The notes under the pieces were generated by a model that was given only the letters and a program-made list of their open reading frames with translations, searched no databases and was not told the DNA's origin. A stretch of 64,000 nt of DNA, from NCBI RefSeq assembly GCF_040493455.1, contig NZ_JANFDA010000001.1:372001-436000 (forward strand), read 5' to 3'. This document shows, piece after piece, positions 8,477-17,604 of this stretch (within the stretch, counting starts at the first letter, position 1; each line of letters begins with the position of its first letter). The DNA is from Microcosmobacter sp040493455. Lineage in GTDB: Bacteria > Bacteroidota > Bacteroidia > Flavobacteriales > Flavobacteriaceae. A program made the position numbers and the translations under genes.

Positions 8477-9037
8477 TTATTCTTTAATACTATACGTCAT
8501 ATCTTGAGTGATTCGTTTTACCTTATTAGGCCTTTTGGTTCTACTCACTTGGATTTGTCGCATTGTTTGCGGTAAACGATCTTTTATTTTATCGTACTTT
8601 TCATTTAATTCTTCTTGATCCATTACTACACCTTCAGCTTTATTAAAAACTTTGGTGATTCGCTTCATTTGCTTCTCATCTTCATAGTCTACTAAGAAGA
8701 ACTTTGATGCAGCTGAAATAGCTCCTAGCCTTCCTTTAACTTCTAGAAAATATACGCCTCCTGCTTTTAGATCTGCTTCTACAAAATCAAAATTCTCTGA
8801 CTTTACCCAAAACAAATGTTTTCCTGGCTCACATTCGTATCTAAAGTAATTTACACCGTTAAATCTTCCTAAATACTCGTCTTTATCAAAAAACTTAAAA
8901 TTCATCAGTGGTCCAGGTGAAGCTGTTCTTATAAAATAAATTACAGATTTACCTTCTGATGGTGGCTCTACTGTTATCTGAGAAAAACTAAATTGAAAAG
9001 ATAATAGTAAAGCTAAAGAAATAAGTAGTTGTTTCAT
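8477..9037 (-). CDS. Secreted DUF2846-like protein
   Basis: A 186-residue protein with a signal peptide (MKQLLISLALLLSFQFSFSQ). The middle region, VIYFIRTASPGPLMNFKFFDKDEYLGRFNGVNYFRYECEPGKHLFWVKSENFDF, has the pattern of DUF2846 proteins: a strand, a 'G' turn and a PGKH box. These are periplasmic or outer-membrane-associated and of unknown role. It is followed by a basic C-terminus. It lies 24 bp downstream of the head-GIN gene on the same strand, so the two are probably co-transcribed. Confidence 0.65.
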   Translation of the reverse strand: MKQLLISLALLLSFQFSFSQITVEPPSEGKSVIYFIRTASPGPLMNFKFFDKDEYLGRFNGVNYFRYECEPGKHLFWVKSENFDFVEADLKAGGVYFLEVKGRLGAISAASKFFLVDYEDEKQMKRITKVFNKAEGVVMDQEELNEKYDKIKDRLPQTMRQIQVSRTKRPNKVKRITQDMTYSIKE

Positions 9038-9061
9038 GGGATTAATGCTAATTTATATGTT

Positions 9062-9733
9062 TTACATGCGTTTTATACGTCCTCCAAAGACCCTGCTTTC
9101 ATCAACACGTTTTGGGTCTCCGTAAATGTATACGTCTCCTCCTGCTCTAATTTTTATTTTAAGCAATTCTGATGCATTGATATGTGCTACTCCCGCAGCT
9201 CTGATGGCAACTTCAGAATTTTCAGATTTACAGGTTTCTCCTTTATAAATTCCTCCTGTATATAGTGAAATGTCTTGGTTTTTTGCGGTTCCAGATAATT
9301 CTATAGATCCTCCTGTTACTGATCTTATATCTGCATAGGTAACATTAACATCTGCTTTTATTTTACCGCCTTCTTGTGTTTTTAGTTCGATTTCGAATTG
9401 CTCAATAGTATCGTCTACCATTACATAAGCACCTTCATTAGCATCAATGACTTCTATGTTGGTATAGTAAAGTGTAACTGAAGTATTATTACCATCGAAA
9501 ATCTCTTCAAGCTTCATCTTGATTTTCAGCTTTCCGTTTTTGTTCACAATCTTTACATCTTCGGTATTTTTTCCAGATATAACTACTTTATCTATATCCG
9601 ATTTTACCATTTTTACTTCTATAAGATCGTATACTTTTAAAGTTGAAAATTCTCCTACAGTTTTCTCTCTTGTGTTTTGTGCTATTATACTTGTTGATAA
9701 GCATAACAACAGCATAACTAATGTTTTTTTCAT
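9062..9733 (-). CDS. Head-GIN domain protein (DUF2807, adhesin-like)
   Basis: A 223-residue secreted protein with a signal peptide ending in SIIAQ. The next segment, EFSTLKVYDLIEVKMVKSDIDKVVISGKNTEDVKIVNKNGKLKIKM, is the usual 'head GIN' opening of DUF2807, followed by short beta-solenoid repeats (VTGGSIELSGTAKNQDISLYTGGIYKG) with Gly/Thr turns. The family is called putative auto-transporter adhesin, but its function has not been shown. Confidence 0.8.
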   Translation of the reverse strand: MKKTLVMLLLCLSTSIIAQNTREKTVGEFSTLKVYDLIEVKMVKSDIDKVVISGKNTEDVKIVNKNGKLKIKMKLEEIFDGNNTSVTLYYTNIEVIDANEGAYVMVDDTIEQFEIELKTQEGGKIKADVNVTYADIRSVTGGSIELSGTAKNQDISLYTGGIYKGETCKSENSEVAIRAAGVAHINASELLKIKIRAGGDVYIYGDPKRVDESRVFGGRIKRM

Positions 9734-9789
9734 GATTAAGGATTAATTGTTTTTTGCTTTATTATCAAATAGTATTCCGAAGATTATTG

Positions 9790-10089
9790 TTAGGCTACTT
9801 TTACTGCTGTTCCTGTAACAGAAACGCCAAAATAATATCCTTGGCCAACAGGTTCAAAATCAATATGAATTCCTACTACTGCATTTGCTCCTAATGCTTT
9901 GGCATTATTTCTTAGTTCTTGAAAAGATTCTTCTTTGAGTTCATCTAAGGCTTTTTCCATATCCTTAGCTTGTCTTGTTTTACTTCCAAATGCAGTCATA
10001 TCACGCATTTTCATGTTTACTCCAGTTACTATACCCAGGTAATCTACAATCTTGTGGTGTTCTATAGTATGTGTTGTTGTTAATATCAT
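9790..10089 (-). CDS. YbjQ/DUF74 family protein
   Basis: A 99-residue soluble protein. The family pattern is clear: VDYLGIVTGV, then REL-like EELRNNAKALGANAVVGIHIDFEPVGQG and a final strand SVTGTAVKV. YbjQ proteins form pentamers, and a link to heavy metals has been proposed only by structure. It begins 21 bp after the rnr stop on the same strand and may be in the rnr operon. Confidence 0.85.
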   Translation of the reverse strand: MILTTTHTIEHHKIVDYLGIVTGVNMKMRDMTAFGSKTRQAKDMEKALDELKEESFQELRNNAKALGANAVVGIHIDFEPVGQGYYFGVSVTGTAVKVA

Positions 10090-10110
10090 ATTGAAAAATT
10101 TTGAGCTAAT

Positions 10111-12336
10111 TTAAGAATCCTCTGGCTTTCCTAAAAGGTGAAAATCGAGATGTTTTTTTACTAAATCTGTTTCTTTAACTTTTACCAAAACCTCATCGCC
10201 TAGCTGGTATACATTTTTGCTTGTTCTGCCTATAATAGCAAACTCTTTTTCCACAAATTCATAATGATCGTCTTCTATGTCTTTCAACCTTACCATGCCT
10301 TCACACTTATTATTAATAATCTCTACATAAATTCCCCATTCAGTTACGCCAGAAATTACTCCAAGGAACTCTTCGTCTTTGTGATCTTGCATAAACTTTA
10401 TCTGCATATACTTTATTGAATCGCGCTCTGCTTTTGTGGCTAAGTATTCCATATTGCTAGAGTGCTGGCACTTTTCTTCATAAACTTCTTCATTTGCAGA
10501 TTTTCCACCATCTAAATATAGCTGTAACAATCGATGCGCCATGACATCTGGATAGCGTCGAATTGGTGAAGTAAAATGACTATAATAATCGAATGCTAAA
10601 CCGTAATGACCTATATTTTGAGTTGTATACTCAGCTTTACTCATTGAGCGAACAGCTAAGGTATCGACCATATTCTGCTCCTTCTGCCCTTTTACATCTT
10701 TCAGTAATTTATTCAGTGAAGCTGTAGTCGTTTTTCTATCTCTAAAATCTAATTTGTAACCAAAACGAGAGACTATATTCTGAAGCGCAGCTAGTTTACT
10801 ATCATCTGGTTCATCATGGACACGATAGACAAAGGTTTTCTTAGGGTTTTGCTTTCCGATGAATTCAGCGACTTTTTTATTGGCTAACAGCATGAATTCT
10901 TCGATAAGCTTATTAGCATCTTTGCTTTCTTTAAAGAAGACTCCAGTTGGATTGTTGTCATCGTCTAGATTAAACTTCACCTCTATTTTATCAAAAGATA
11001 CGGCTCCTGAAGACATGCGTTTTAAGCGCATTTTTTTTGCTAATCTATCCAAAACCAAAACTGCTTCTGCTATTTCTGGTTTTGTATCATAAGCTTTTCC
11101 TGTTAAGGATACTTCCTTTGGAATATTAGTATTTATGTGGTGGTTTCGACTCCGCTCAGTGACCATGTTATTCTCTATAATAGACTGTGCTTCTTCATAA
11201 GCAAAACGTGCGTCACTATAGGTTACTGTTCTTCCAAACCATTGGTCCTTTATTTCTGCTTTATCATTGAGTTTAAAGACTGCAGAGAATGTGTATTTTT
11301 CTTCATGCGGTCTCAGAGAACAAGCATTGTTGGATAATATTTCTGGAAGCATTGGCACTACTCTATCTACCAAATAGACTGAGGTTGCTCTATTGTAAGC
11401 TTCATCATCTAGAATAGTATTTGGTTTTACATAATGCGATACGTCTGCAATGTGAATTCCTACTTCGTATAAACCATCTTCTAAAACTTGAAATGATAAG
11501 GCATCATCAAAGTCTTTTGCATCTTTAGGGTCTATCGTAAATGTTAAGACCTCGCGCATATCTCTTCGGTTTGCGATCTCTTTAGCTGTAATTGAAGTAT
11601 CTAGATCGTCAGCATATTTTTGAACATCGTAAGGAAATTCATAAGGTAATCCATACTCTGATAAAATGGAATGGATCTCTGTGTTATGTTCGCCTGGTTT
11701 TCCTAAAACTTTTAAAACCTTTCCATAAGGTGAATCCGCTTTATCTGGCCAATCTTCGAGTCTAACAAGTACCTTATCTCCCTCCTCTGCTTTGTTAGTC
11801 TTATTGATAGGTACAAAGATGTCTTTGTACATTTTTGGTGAATCTGGTATTACAAAAGCATAGCGTTCGTTAACCTGAATAACACCAACATATTCTGTTT
11901 TTTCTCGTTTTAGAATCTGAGTTATTTCCCCTTCTATTTTACCTCGCTTTCTACGTTTATAAGCATAGAATTCTACCTCATCTCCATCTAGAGCTTTGTT
12001 AATATTATTGGATGCAATAAAGATATCTTCATCAAAATCATCAGTAATTACGTATCCATTTCCTTTGGCATTAAGGTCTAAAATACCTGTATGATATTCA
12101 GCTGTAACAATGGCCTTATATTTTCCTCTATCTACTTGTTCTATTTCTTGCTTAGCATGAAGTTTTGCTAATGTCTTTATAATCTGATTACGACTACTTG
12201 CATCATTAACACCTAGCTTCGCTGATATTTGTTTGTAGTTGAACGTCTTGTTACGTTCTTTTTTTAAAATATTAAGGATTGTGTTGGTTAGATTAGTAAT
12301 CCTTTTAGAGGATCGCTTTTTTTTCTTTCTTGGCAT
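10111..12336 (-). CDS. rnr: Ribonuclease R
   Basis: A 741-residue 3'-5' exoribonuclease that degrades structured RNA. An N-terminal winged-helix-like segment (KRITNLTNTILNILKKERNKTFNYKQISAKLG) and two cold-shock domains precede the RNB catalytic domain, whose metal site is visible in IDPKDAKDFDDALSF. An S1 domain closes the protein (FLGVISGVTEWGIYVEI). Within the RNB domain, around residue 393, the peptide VTERSRN comes from an inserted dispersed repeat (11143-11164). The gene faces a 554-bp AT-rich gap. Confidence 0.95.
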   Translation of the reverse strand: MPRKKKKRSSKRITNLTNTILNILKKERNKTFNYKQISAKLGVNDASSRNQIIKTLAKLHAKQEIEQVDRGKYKAIVTAEYHTGILDLNAKGNGYVITDDFDEDIFIASNNINKALDGDEVEFYAYKRRKRGKIEGEITQILKREKTEYVGVIQVNERYAFVIPDSPKMYKDIFVPINKTNKAEEGDKVLVRLEDWPDKADSPYGKVLKVLGKPGEHNTEIHSILSEYGLPYEFPYDVQKYADDLDTSITAKEIANRRDMREVLTFTIDPKDAKDFDDALSFQVLEDGLYEVGIHIADVSHYVKPNTILDDEAYNRATSVYLVDRVVPMLPEILSNNACSLRPHEEKYTFSAVFKLNDKAEIKDQWFGRTVTYSDARFAYEEAQSIIENNMVTERSRNHHINTNIPKEVSLTGKAYDTKPEIAEAVLVLDRLAKKMRLKRMSSGAVSFDKIEVKFNLDDDNNPTGVFFKESKDANKLIEEFMLLANKKVAEFIGKQNPKKTFVYRVHDEPDDSKLAALQNIVSRFGYKLDFRDRKTTTASLNKLLKDVKGQKEQNMVDTLAVRSMSKAEYTTQNIGHYGLAFDYYSHFTSPIRRYPDVMAHRLLQLYLDGGKSANEEVYEEKCQHSSNMEYLATKAERDSIKYMQIKFMQDHKDEEFLGVISGVTEWGIYVEIINNKCEGMVRLKDIEDDHYEFVEKEFAIIGRTSKNVYQLGDEVLVKVKETDLVKKHLDFHLLGKPEDS
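11143..11164 (-). repeat. Dispersed CTGAGCG-AGTCGAA repeat inside rnr
   Basis: Read on the minus strand it is GGTCACTGAGCGGAGTCGAA followed by AC. The frame gives Val-Thr-Glu-Arg-Ser-Arg-Asn, the same frame as the copy in glnS. It sits inside the RNase R catalytic domain between well-conserved segments (EEAQSIIENN and SLTGKAYDT), as an apparent insertion of about 13 residues. Confidence 0.75.
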
Positions 12337-12890
12337 AATTCATTCTATACCAACAAAACTACGGTTAAAAAATTAATAGCCATTTCTTTAGTATTAAATT
12401 TTTATAAAACAATATGTTTTCAACACATAATAACATTATCATATTTTTTTCTTTTTTAAAATTTAAATAAAATGGTAATTATTATAGCTTGTGAATTGTG
12501 GATATAACTTTTTCAGAATAAATTTTGATTATATATAATTTACAATCAATCAATGTTTAATTAACATTAATAAACTATATAACTATCTTATTAATAGCGT
12601 AAAAACGATTTTTTACACACAGCTGTTAATAACACTTGTTAATAATATTTGTTGATTAAATTCTTTCAGTTTTACTGTTGATATTATTGAATTTGTTGTG
12701 TAAAACTTTCATTTAAAAAAGGATCTATTTTTTTGGAAATATAGATTCTTTTATCAATTAGAAATTATCTTCAGAAATAAAAAAAATAATTTTTAATAAT
12801 TGTGAACACTTATTAACATTACTATGAAAAAGTCATGAACAGGTTTTATAATTTGTAACTTTACATTTTAAACAAATCACCTAAAAAGTT
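12337..12890. other. AT-rich divergent gap with DnaA-box-like words; possible oriC
   Basis: No gene is visible in these 554 bp, which are visibly far richer in A+T than the flanking genes. Words matching the relaxed DnaA box TTWTNCACA occur at 12611-12619 (TTTTACACA) and 12697-12705 (reverse). A one-mismatch box, TGTGGATAT, is at 12497-12505. TTATTAACA or its reverse occurs three times (12624-12632, 12637-12645, 12810-12818). Genes on both sides point away. The alternative is simply long promoter regions for rnr and rpiB. Confidence 0.4.
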
Positions 12891-13325
12891 ATGAAAATTG
12901 CCATAGGAAATGACCATGCAGGAACCGATTATAAGAAAGTAATCGTAGCATATTTAGAAGCTAAAGGAATTACAGTTACCAATTATGGAACCAATACTAG
13001 TGATAGTGTGGATTATCCAGATTTTGTTCATCCTGTAGCTCAAGATGTTGAAGATGGTAATGTAGATTTTGGGATTATTATTTGTGGAAGTGGAAATGGT
13101 GCAAACATGACTGCTAACAAACACCAAAAAGTGCGTTCAGCACTTTGCTGGACTAAAGAAATTGTAGCTTTAGCGAGACAACATAATAATGCTAACATCT
13201 TAAGTATTCCGGCACGATTTACTGCTCAACAACAGGCTATAGAAATGGTAGAAACTTTTTTAATTACAGATTTTGAAGGAGGCCGTCACGAAAGACGTGT
13301 AGATAAAATTGCGATTTCATGCTAA
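12891..13325 (+). CDS. rpiB: Ribose 5-phosphate isomerase B
   Basis: A 144-residue RpiB/LacAB-type isomerase that interconverts ribose 5-phosphate and ribulose 5-phosphate in the pentose phosphate pathway. It has the opening MKIAIGNDHAGTDYK, the DYPDFVHPVA motif, and the active-site loop IICGSGNGANMTANK with the catalytic Cys just before GSG. The C-terminal FEGGRHERRVDKI is also typical. Its stop codon touches the start of the CDF exporter gene, so translation is coupled. Confidence 0.95.
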   Translation: MKIAIGNDHAGTDYKKVIVAYLEAKGITVTNYGTNTSDSVDYPDFVHPVAQDVEDGNVDFGIIICGSGNGANMTANKHQKVRSALCWTKEIVALARQHNNANILSIPARFTAQQQAIEMVETFLITDFEGGRHERRVDKIAISC

Positions 13326-14234
13326 ATGGGTCACCATCACGATCATAATCACCACCATGATCTAAAAGGAAGAAACCTCCTCATTTCTATTATCCTCAAT
13401 ATTGCTATTACCATAGCTCAAGCTATAGGTGGTATTGTATCTGGAAGCCTTTCCCTACTTAGTGATGCGCTCCATAATTTTAGCGATGTATTATCATTGG
13501 TAATTAGCTATATCGCTTCAAAGCTTGCTAAACGAAAAGCTTCTTACACCAAAACATTTGGATATAAACGAGCCGAAATTTTAGCTGCGTTCATTAATGC
13601 AGCCACTTTGGTTATCGTAGCTGTATTGTTAATTATTGAGGCTATAGAGCGTTTCTCTAATCCTGTCGAAATAGAATCCAATCTGGTAATATGGCTGTCA
13701 TTAATTGCAATTTTAGGTAATGGATTTAGTGTTTTATTACTGAGAAAACAATCTCATAATAACCTCAACATGAGATCTGCTTATGTACACCTATTTACAG
13801 ATATGATGGCAAGTATAGCGGTGTTGATTGGTGGTTTGTTCATGAAATTTTATGGGATTTATATTGTAGATAGTATACTAACCTTGGCTATTGCCATATA
13901 TCTTATCTGGGTTGGTTATGATTTATTGATCAAATCCACTAAAATATTGATGCTATTTGCACCAGAGCATATTAATGTTGAAACTTTGGTAGATAGGGTT
14001 AATACAATTGATGGTGTTAAAAAAATTCATCATGTACATTTGTGGTGTCTCAATGATGATGAACTTCATCTTGAAGCTCATGTCGATTTAAACAATAATA
14101 TTACTATTGAAGATTTTAATGATATATCAAAACAAATAGAAACACTAGTTTATAACGAATTTTCGGTGAATCATGTTACGCTTCAACCAGAATTCAATAA
14201 AGAAGATCCTAAGGATATTATAGTTCAAGATTAA
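13326..14234 (+). CDS. Cation diffusion facilitator (Zn/Co/Cd efflux, ZitB/CzcD-like)
   Basis: A 302-residue inner-membrane antiporter. A His-rich N-terminus (MGHHHDHNHHHD) precedes six membrane segments. The metal-site motifs are in LLSDALHNFSDVLSL (TM2, HxxxD) and VHLFTDMMASI (TM5, HxxxD). The cytoplasmic C-terminal domain begins near IDGVKKIHHVHLWCL and binds metal. The family exports zinc, cobalt or cadmium in exchange for protons. The stop overlaps the start of the next gene. Confidence 0.93.
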   Translation: MGHHHDHNHHHDLKGRNLLISIILNIAITIAQAIGGIVSGSLSLLSDALHNFSDVLSLVISYIASKLAKRKASYTKTFGYKRAEILAAFINAATLVIVAVLLIIEAIERFSNPVEIESNLVIWLSLIAILGNGFSVLLLRKQSHNNLNMRSAYVHLFTDMMASIAVLIGGLFMKFYGIYIVDSILTLAIAIYLIWVGYDLLIKSTKILMLFAPEHINVETLVDRVNTIDGVKKIHHVHLWCLNDDELHLEAHVDLNNNITIEDFNDISKQIETLVYNEFSVNHVTLQPEFNKEDPKDIIVQD

Positions 14235-14680
14235 TGATAGAGATTACAGTAAAAACATATTCAGAACTTACGAAAGACAATCTATATGATATGTTTCAAT
14301 TACGATCAGAAGTATTTGTTGTAGAGCAAGATTGTGTGTATCAGGATATAGACGGAAAAGATAAAAAAGCACTTCATGTTTTGGGTTATAAAAACAATGA
14401 ATTGGTTGCTTACACCAGAATCTTTAAACCAGGAGATTACTTTGAGGAGTCAAGCATAGGTAGAGTAGTGGTTAGAGAAAAAGAACGGAAATTTAAATAC
14501 GGTTATGATATTATGCGAGCTTCTGTTGAAGCTATCAAGACACATTACAACACCAACCTAATAAAGATCTCCGCGCAGACATACCTAAAACGTTTTTATA
14601 ATAATCTAGGATTCAATAAAGTAGGAGAGGAGTACCTCGAAGATAACATTCCTCATGTGGCAATGCTTTACAGAGAATAA
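14234..14680 (+). CDS. GNAT N-acetyltransferase, ElaA-like
   Basis: A 148-residue protein of the ElaA branch of GNAT enzymes: YDMFQLRSEVFVVEQDCVYQDIDGKD is the ElaA opening, followed by the acetyl-CoA-binding segment SSIGRVVVREKERKFKYG. The substrate is unknown. It overlaps the CDF gene by one base (TAATG-type junction), so it belongs to the same transcript as rpiB and the exporter. Confidence 0.85.
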   Translation: MIEITVKTYSELTKDNLYDMFQLRSEVFVVEQDCVYQDIDGKDKKALHVLGYKNNELVAYTRIFKPGDYFEESSIGRVVVREKERKFKYGYDIMRASVEAIKTHYNTNLIKISAQTYLKRFYNNLGFNKVGEEYLEDNIPHVAMLYRE

Positions 14681-14682
14681 AT

Positions 14683-15087
14683 ATGAAACACGTCGCACCT
14701 CAACTTATCGTAAACAGTGTACCAGAATCTGTAGAATATTATACCAAAAAGCTAGGTTTTAAGGTCGAATGGATTCATGAGCATAATCCAAAGTTTACTA
14801 TAATTAGCAGAGAAGGTGTAACGCTAATGCTTAGAGAGTTACAAGAAGAAGGGCATGTAAGGCCTAATAAAGTTCCTTTTGTAGCTTCAGGGTGGCATCA
14901 TAGTGATGGCAAGGAAGCATGGGACGTTTACATTTGGGTTGAAGATGCAAAAGCATTGTATGAAGAGCTTATCAATAAAGAAGTCTCTGTATTGAAACCA
15001 TTATCGAAATCAGAATATGGAAACTTAGATTTTGAAATTGAAGATATAAATGGATACGTCCTGTGTTTTGGACAAATATTAGATTAA
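14683..15087 (+). CDS. VOC/glyoxalase-fold protein
   Basis: A 134-residue vicinal-oxygen-chelate fold protein, of the group often named glyoxalase/bleomycin-resistance. The paired beta-alpha-beta-beta-beta modules are visible: PQLIVNSVPESVEYYTKKLGFKVEW in the first half and WDVYIWVEDAKALYEELINKEV with DINGYVLCFGQ in the second. It starts 2 bp after the GNAT stop. The specific reaction cannot be told; it may be a dioxygenase-like or resistance protein. Confidence 0.85.
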   Translation: MKHVAPQLIVNSVPESVEYYTKKLGFKVEWIHEHNPKFTIISREGVTLMLRELQEEGHVRPNKVPFVASGWHHSDGKEAWDVYIWVEDAKALYEELINKEVSVLKPLSKSEYGNLDFEIEDINGYVLCFGQILD

Positions 15088-15917
15088 TCCGAAGTGCCTT
15101 CAACCTTAGTAACAAGGATTTCAACACGCCTATCAAATTTTGGATCACCACCTAATGGGAATCTTCGACGTAAACCTTCATAATTCATGCGAGAACGACT
15201 CACTCCTTTTTTAGCTAAGTAATCATATACAAACTTAGCTCTAGCAACGGACAGATTACGCTTTCGTGTTTTACGATCCATAGCATCTCGGGTACCATAA
15301 GTGCAGCAAACATGACCCTGAATAGTAAAATGAATATCTTTTCGTTTTACTAGAATATCACCTATTTCTTCAATCGTTTTTTTAGATTCAGGAACCAAGT
15401 AACTATAACCAGTTCTAAACAATAAATTATCGAGTAGTATTTTGTCACCAACCTTAAGTTCTCCTTGCAGTTTATCCGCAGCTTCAGGTTCTTTTATCTC
15501 TTTAGGTCTAGGAGGAAAGACCTCTTTTACAATAATCTCTACTTTTCGGTTTAGACCTCTGATTTTTTCAAGATCATCCTCATGAACAATTTTTAGTAGT
15601 ATTTCGCCTTTACCATCAACATTGGTGATCAAAGATTCATCAAATTCGTTGTTAGAGAATACTTCTTTTATAGCATCTGCACGGTTTTGAGAAAGGACTA
15701 GATTATAATTATCACTACCTCTATCATCACAGAAACCGTAAATAGAGATTTTTTCAATATCAAGGTTTTCTATTTGAGAAAGAAATAACAATAAGCGGCT
15801 GTATTCGGTAGAAACAATATCATATTTATCTGTCTCAAAATACACTTCGTGCCTACGTTCCTCTTGGGCAGACAATAACTGCGAAAATATCAATATGGTA
15901 AGGAAAATTCGCTTCAT
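15084..15917 (-). CDS. Protein with two tandem OmpA-like domains
   Basis: A 277-residue exported protein with signal peptide (MKRIFLTILIFSQLLSAQ). The first OmpA-like domain covers about residues 25-110 (VYFETDKYDI, GFCDDRGSDNYNLVLSQNRADAI). The second covers about 160-275 (IHFTIQGHVCCTYGTRDAMDRKTRKRNLSVARAKFVYDYL, RRFPLGGDPKFDRRVEILV). OmpA domains bind peptidoglycan; having two and no beta-barrel suggests a periplasmic cell-wall-binding protein. Its end overlaps the converging VOC gene by 4 bp. Confidence 0.8.
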   Translation of the reverse strand: MKRIFLTILIFSQLLSAQEERRHEVYFETDKYDIVSTEYSRLLLFLSQIENLDIEKISIYGFCDDRGSDNYNLVLSQNRADAIKEVFSNNEFDESLITNVDGKGEILLKIVHEDDLEKIRGLNRKVEIIVKEVFPPRPKEIKEPEAADKLQGELKVGDKILLDNLLFRTGYSYLVPESKKTIEEIGDILVKRKDIHFTIQGHVCCTYGTRDAMDRKTRKRNLSVARAKFVYDYLAKKGVSRSRMNYEGLRRRFPLGGDPKFDRRVEILVTKVEGTSD

Positions 15918-15959
15918 TGATGGCTATTAATCTTTTTAAATATAACTATTTTTCAATTG

Positions 15960-17594
15960 TTAACGCAAATAATTACGATAAGCAGCGGGGTCATTTAGTA
16001 TTTCTGTAGCCTTTTTTATTTCAGGATTATTGATTGTATAATAATCGTATAAACCTTCGCTATAGAAGTTCTGTTTAATAATTTCATCTGTAAGTAAAGC
16101 CATTATTTGAGCCTTGTTTTGGTCTACAGCTTTAGCCTTATATGAATTAATAGTGTTGATTACAGCATTAAAATCGGATTGAATTTCAGAACTGAGGCCT
16201 TCTTCATCTGCAACAGATAACACATTATTAAACGCTTTCTCAGTTTTGGTCTCAAAACTGAAGTTTTTAGAATTCAAAAATGCTTTGAAATCTCTAAAAT
16301 CACTATCGTTTAACTTGAATGTACCCAAATCGTTAATCGAGTTCTTGTGCAGATAACTAGTAGCATAATTGAAGATTAAAAATTCATCCATTATCGCTTT
16401 AGTGATAGGTGAGTGGTTAGACAAATCAATTTTCACATCTGGTTCTATACCACCACCATCAAAGACATTGCGACCATTTTTGGTTTTAAAAGTGTTATAG
16501 TTTTCTTTTTTGACTCTGGTAGCATTACCATCCTCATCCCTGTTCCAATAATCTAGAGCCTGTATACATCTTCCAGAAGGTGTGTAATATCTAGAAATGG
16601 TAACCTTCATTTGGGTCCCATAGATTAATTGCTTTGGGCGTTGTACCAAACCTTTCCCAAAGCTACGAGAACCAATAACCACTGCTCTATCTAGGTCTTG
16701 TAATGCGCCAGCAACAATCTCACTAGCAGAAGCGCTTCGACCATTAATAAGCACAACCAAAGGAATATCAAGGTCTTCAGGTGGCTTAGGTGTGTAATAT
16801 GTTTTATTATACTTCTTTACTTTAGATTTTGTAGTTACCACCAATTGATTTTGAGGCACATAGAAATTAACAATTTTAATTGCCTCTCTAAGCAAACCAC
16901 CAAGATTACCCCTAAGGTCTAAAACCAATTGTTGAGCGCCTTGGTTTTTGAGCGCTCGCATAGCAGTTAATGTTTCCGAAGCAGCCTTTTCATTGAATTT
17001 TCTAAGAACAATATATCCGGTTTTACCATCGATCATTGAATAATGAGGGACCGCATGAATATCTACAGATTCTCTTTGTATAGAAGCCGTATTAGTCTGG
17101 CCGTTTCTTATGTAAGTTAGCGTTACATTGCTTCCAGCTGCACCTTGCAATAAGTTACCTGCGTCGTCTTTAAAATCTGCAACAGACACATTATCCACCT
17201 TAATAATTTCATCGCCAGCTTTTAAACCAGCTTTATCAGCAGCATAACCTTTGTATGGTTCCACAATGACCAGTTTGTCTTTTAGGGTTAGTACGTTAGC
17301 ACCAATTCCAGTATAATCTCCAGCATTATTTATTCTTGCGTCTTGCACATCTTGCTCGTTAAAGAACTGGGTATACGGATCGAGGTCGTCTAACATACTT
17401 TTTATAGCAGTATCCATTAAATCAGCAGGATTGGTATCATCCACATAATTCATGTTTACTTCTTTATAGAGTGTTGTGAAGATTTCGATTTGTTTAGCAA
17501 TTTCGAAGAAATCGTTTTTAAATGCAGTAGTAGAGATAAAAACTACAACAGCAACAACAGGAATTACTATTCGCTTTTGTAATAGATGTTTCAT
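15960..17594 (-). CDS. S41 family C-terminal processing protease (CtpA-like)
   Basis: I use the ATG complementary to 17592-17594, since MKHLLQKRIVIPVVAVVVFIS gives a normal export signal and the longer reading would overlap rnpA. The protein has a PDZ domain (GAN... KAGLKAGDEIIKVDNVSV) and the S41 protease core, with the catalytic Ser in NGRSASASEIVAGAL and Lys in GSRSFGKGLVQ. C-terminal processing proteases act in the periplasm on membrane or secreted proteins. It follows rnpA by 10 bp and is likely co-transcribed with it. Confidence 0.92.
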   Translation of the reverse strand: MKHLLQKRIVIPVVAVVVFISTTAFKNDFFEIAKQIEIFTTLYKEVNMNYVDDTNPADLMDTAIKSMLDDLDPYTQFFNEQDVQDARINNAGDYTGIGANVLTLKDKLVIVEPYKGYAADKAGLKAGDEIIKVDNVSVADFKDDAGNLLQGAAGSNVTLTYIRNGQTNTASIQRESVDIHAVPHYSMIDGKTGYIVLRKFNEKAASETLTAMRALKNQGAQQLVLDLRGNLGGLLREAIKIVNFYVPQNQLVVTTKSKVKKYNKTYYTPKPPEDLDIPLVVLINGRSASASEIVAGALQDLDRAVVIGSRSFGKGLVQRPKQLIYGTQMKVTISRYYTPSGRCIQALDYWNRDEDGNATRVKKENYNTFKTKNGRNVFDGGGIEPDVKIDLSNHSPITKAIMDEFLIFNYATSYLHKNSINDLGTFKLNDSDFRDFKAFLNSKNFSFETKTEKAFNNVLSVADEEGLSSEIQSDFNAVINTINSYKAKAVDQNKAQIMALLTDEIIKQNFYSEGLYDYYTINNPEIKKATEILNDPAAYRNYLR

Positions 17595-17604
17595 GATTAT
17601 TTTT

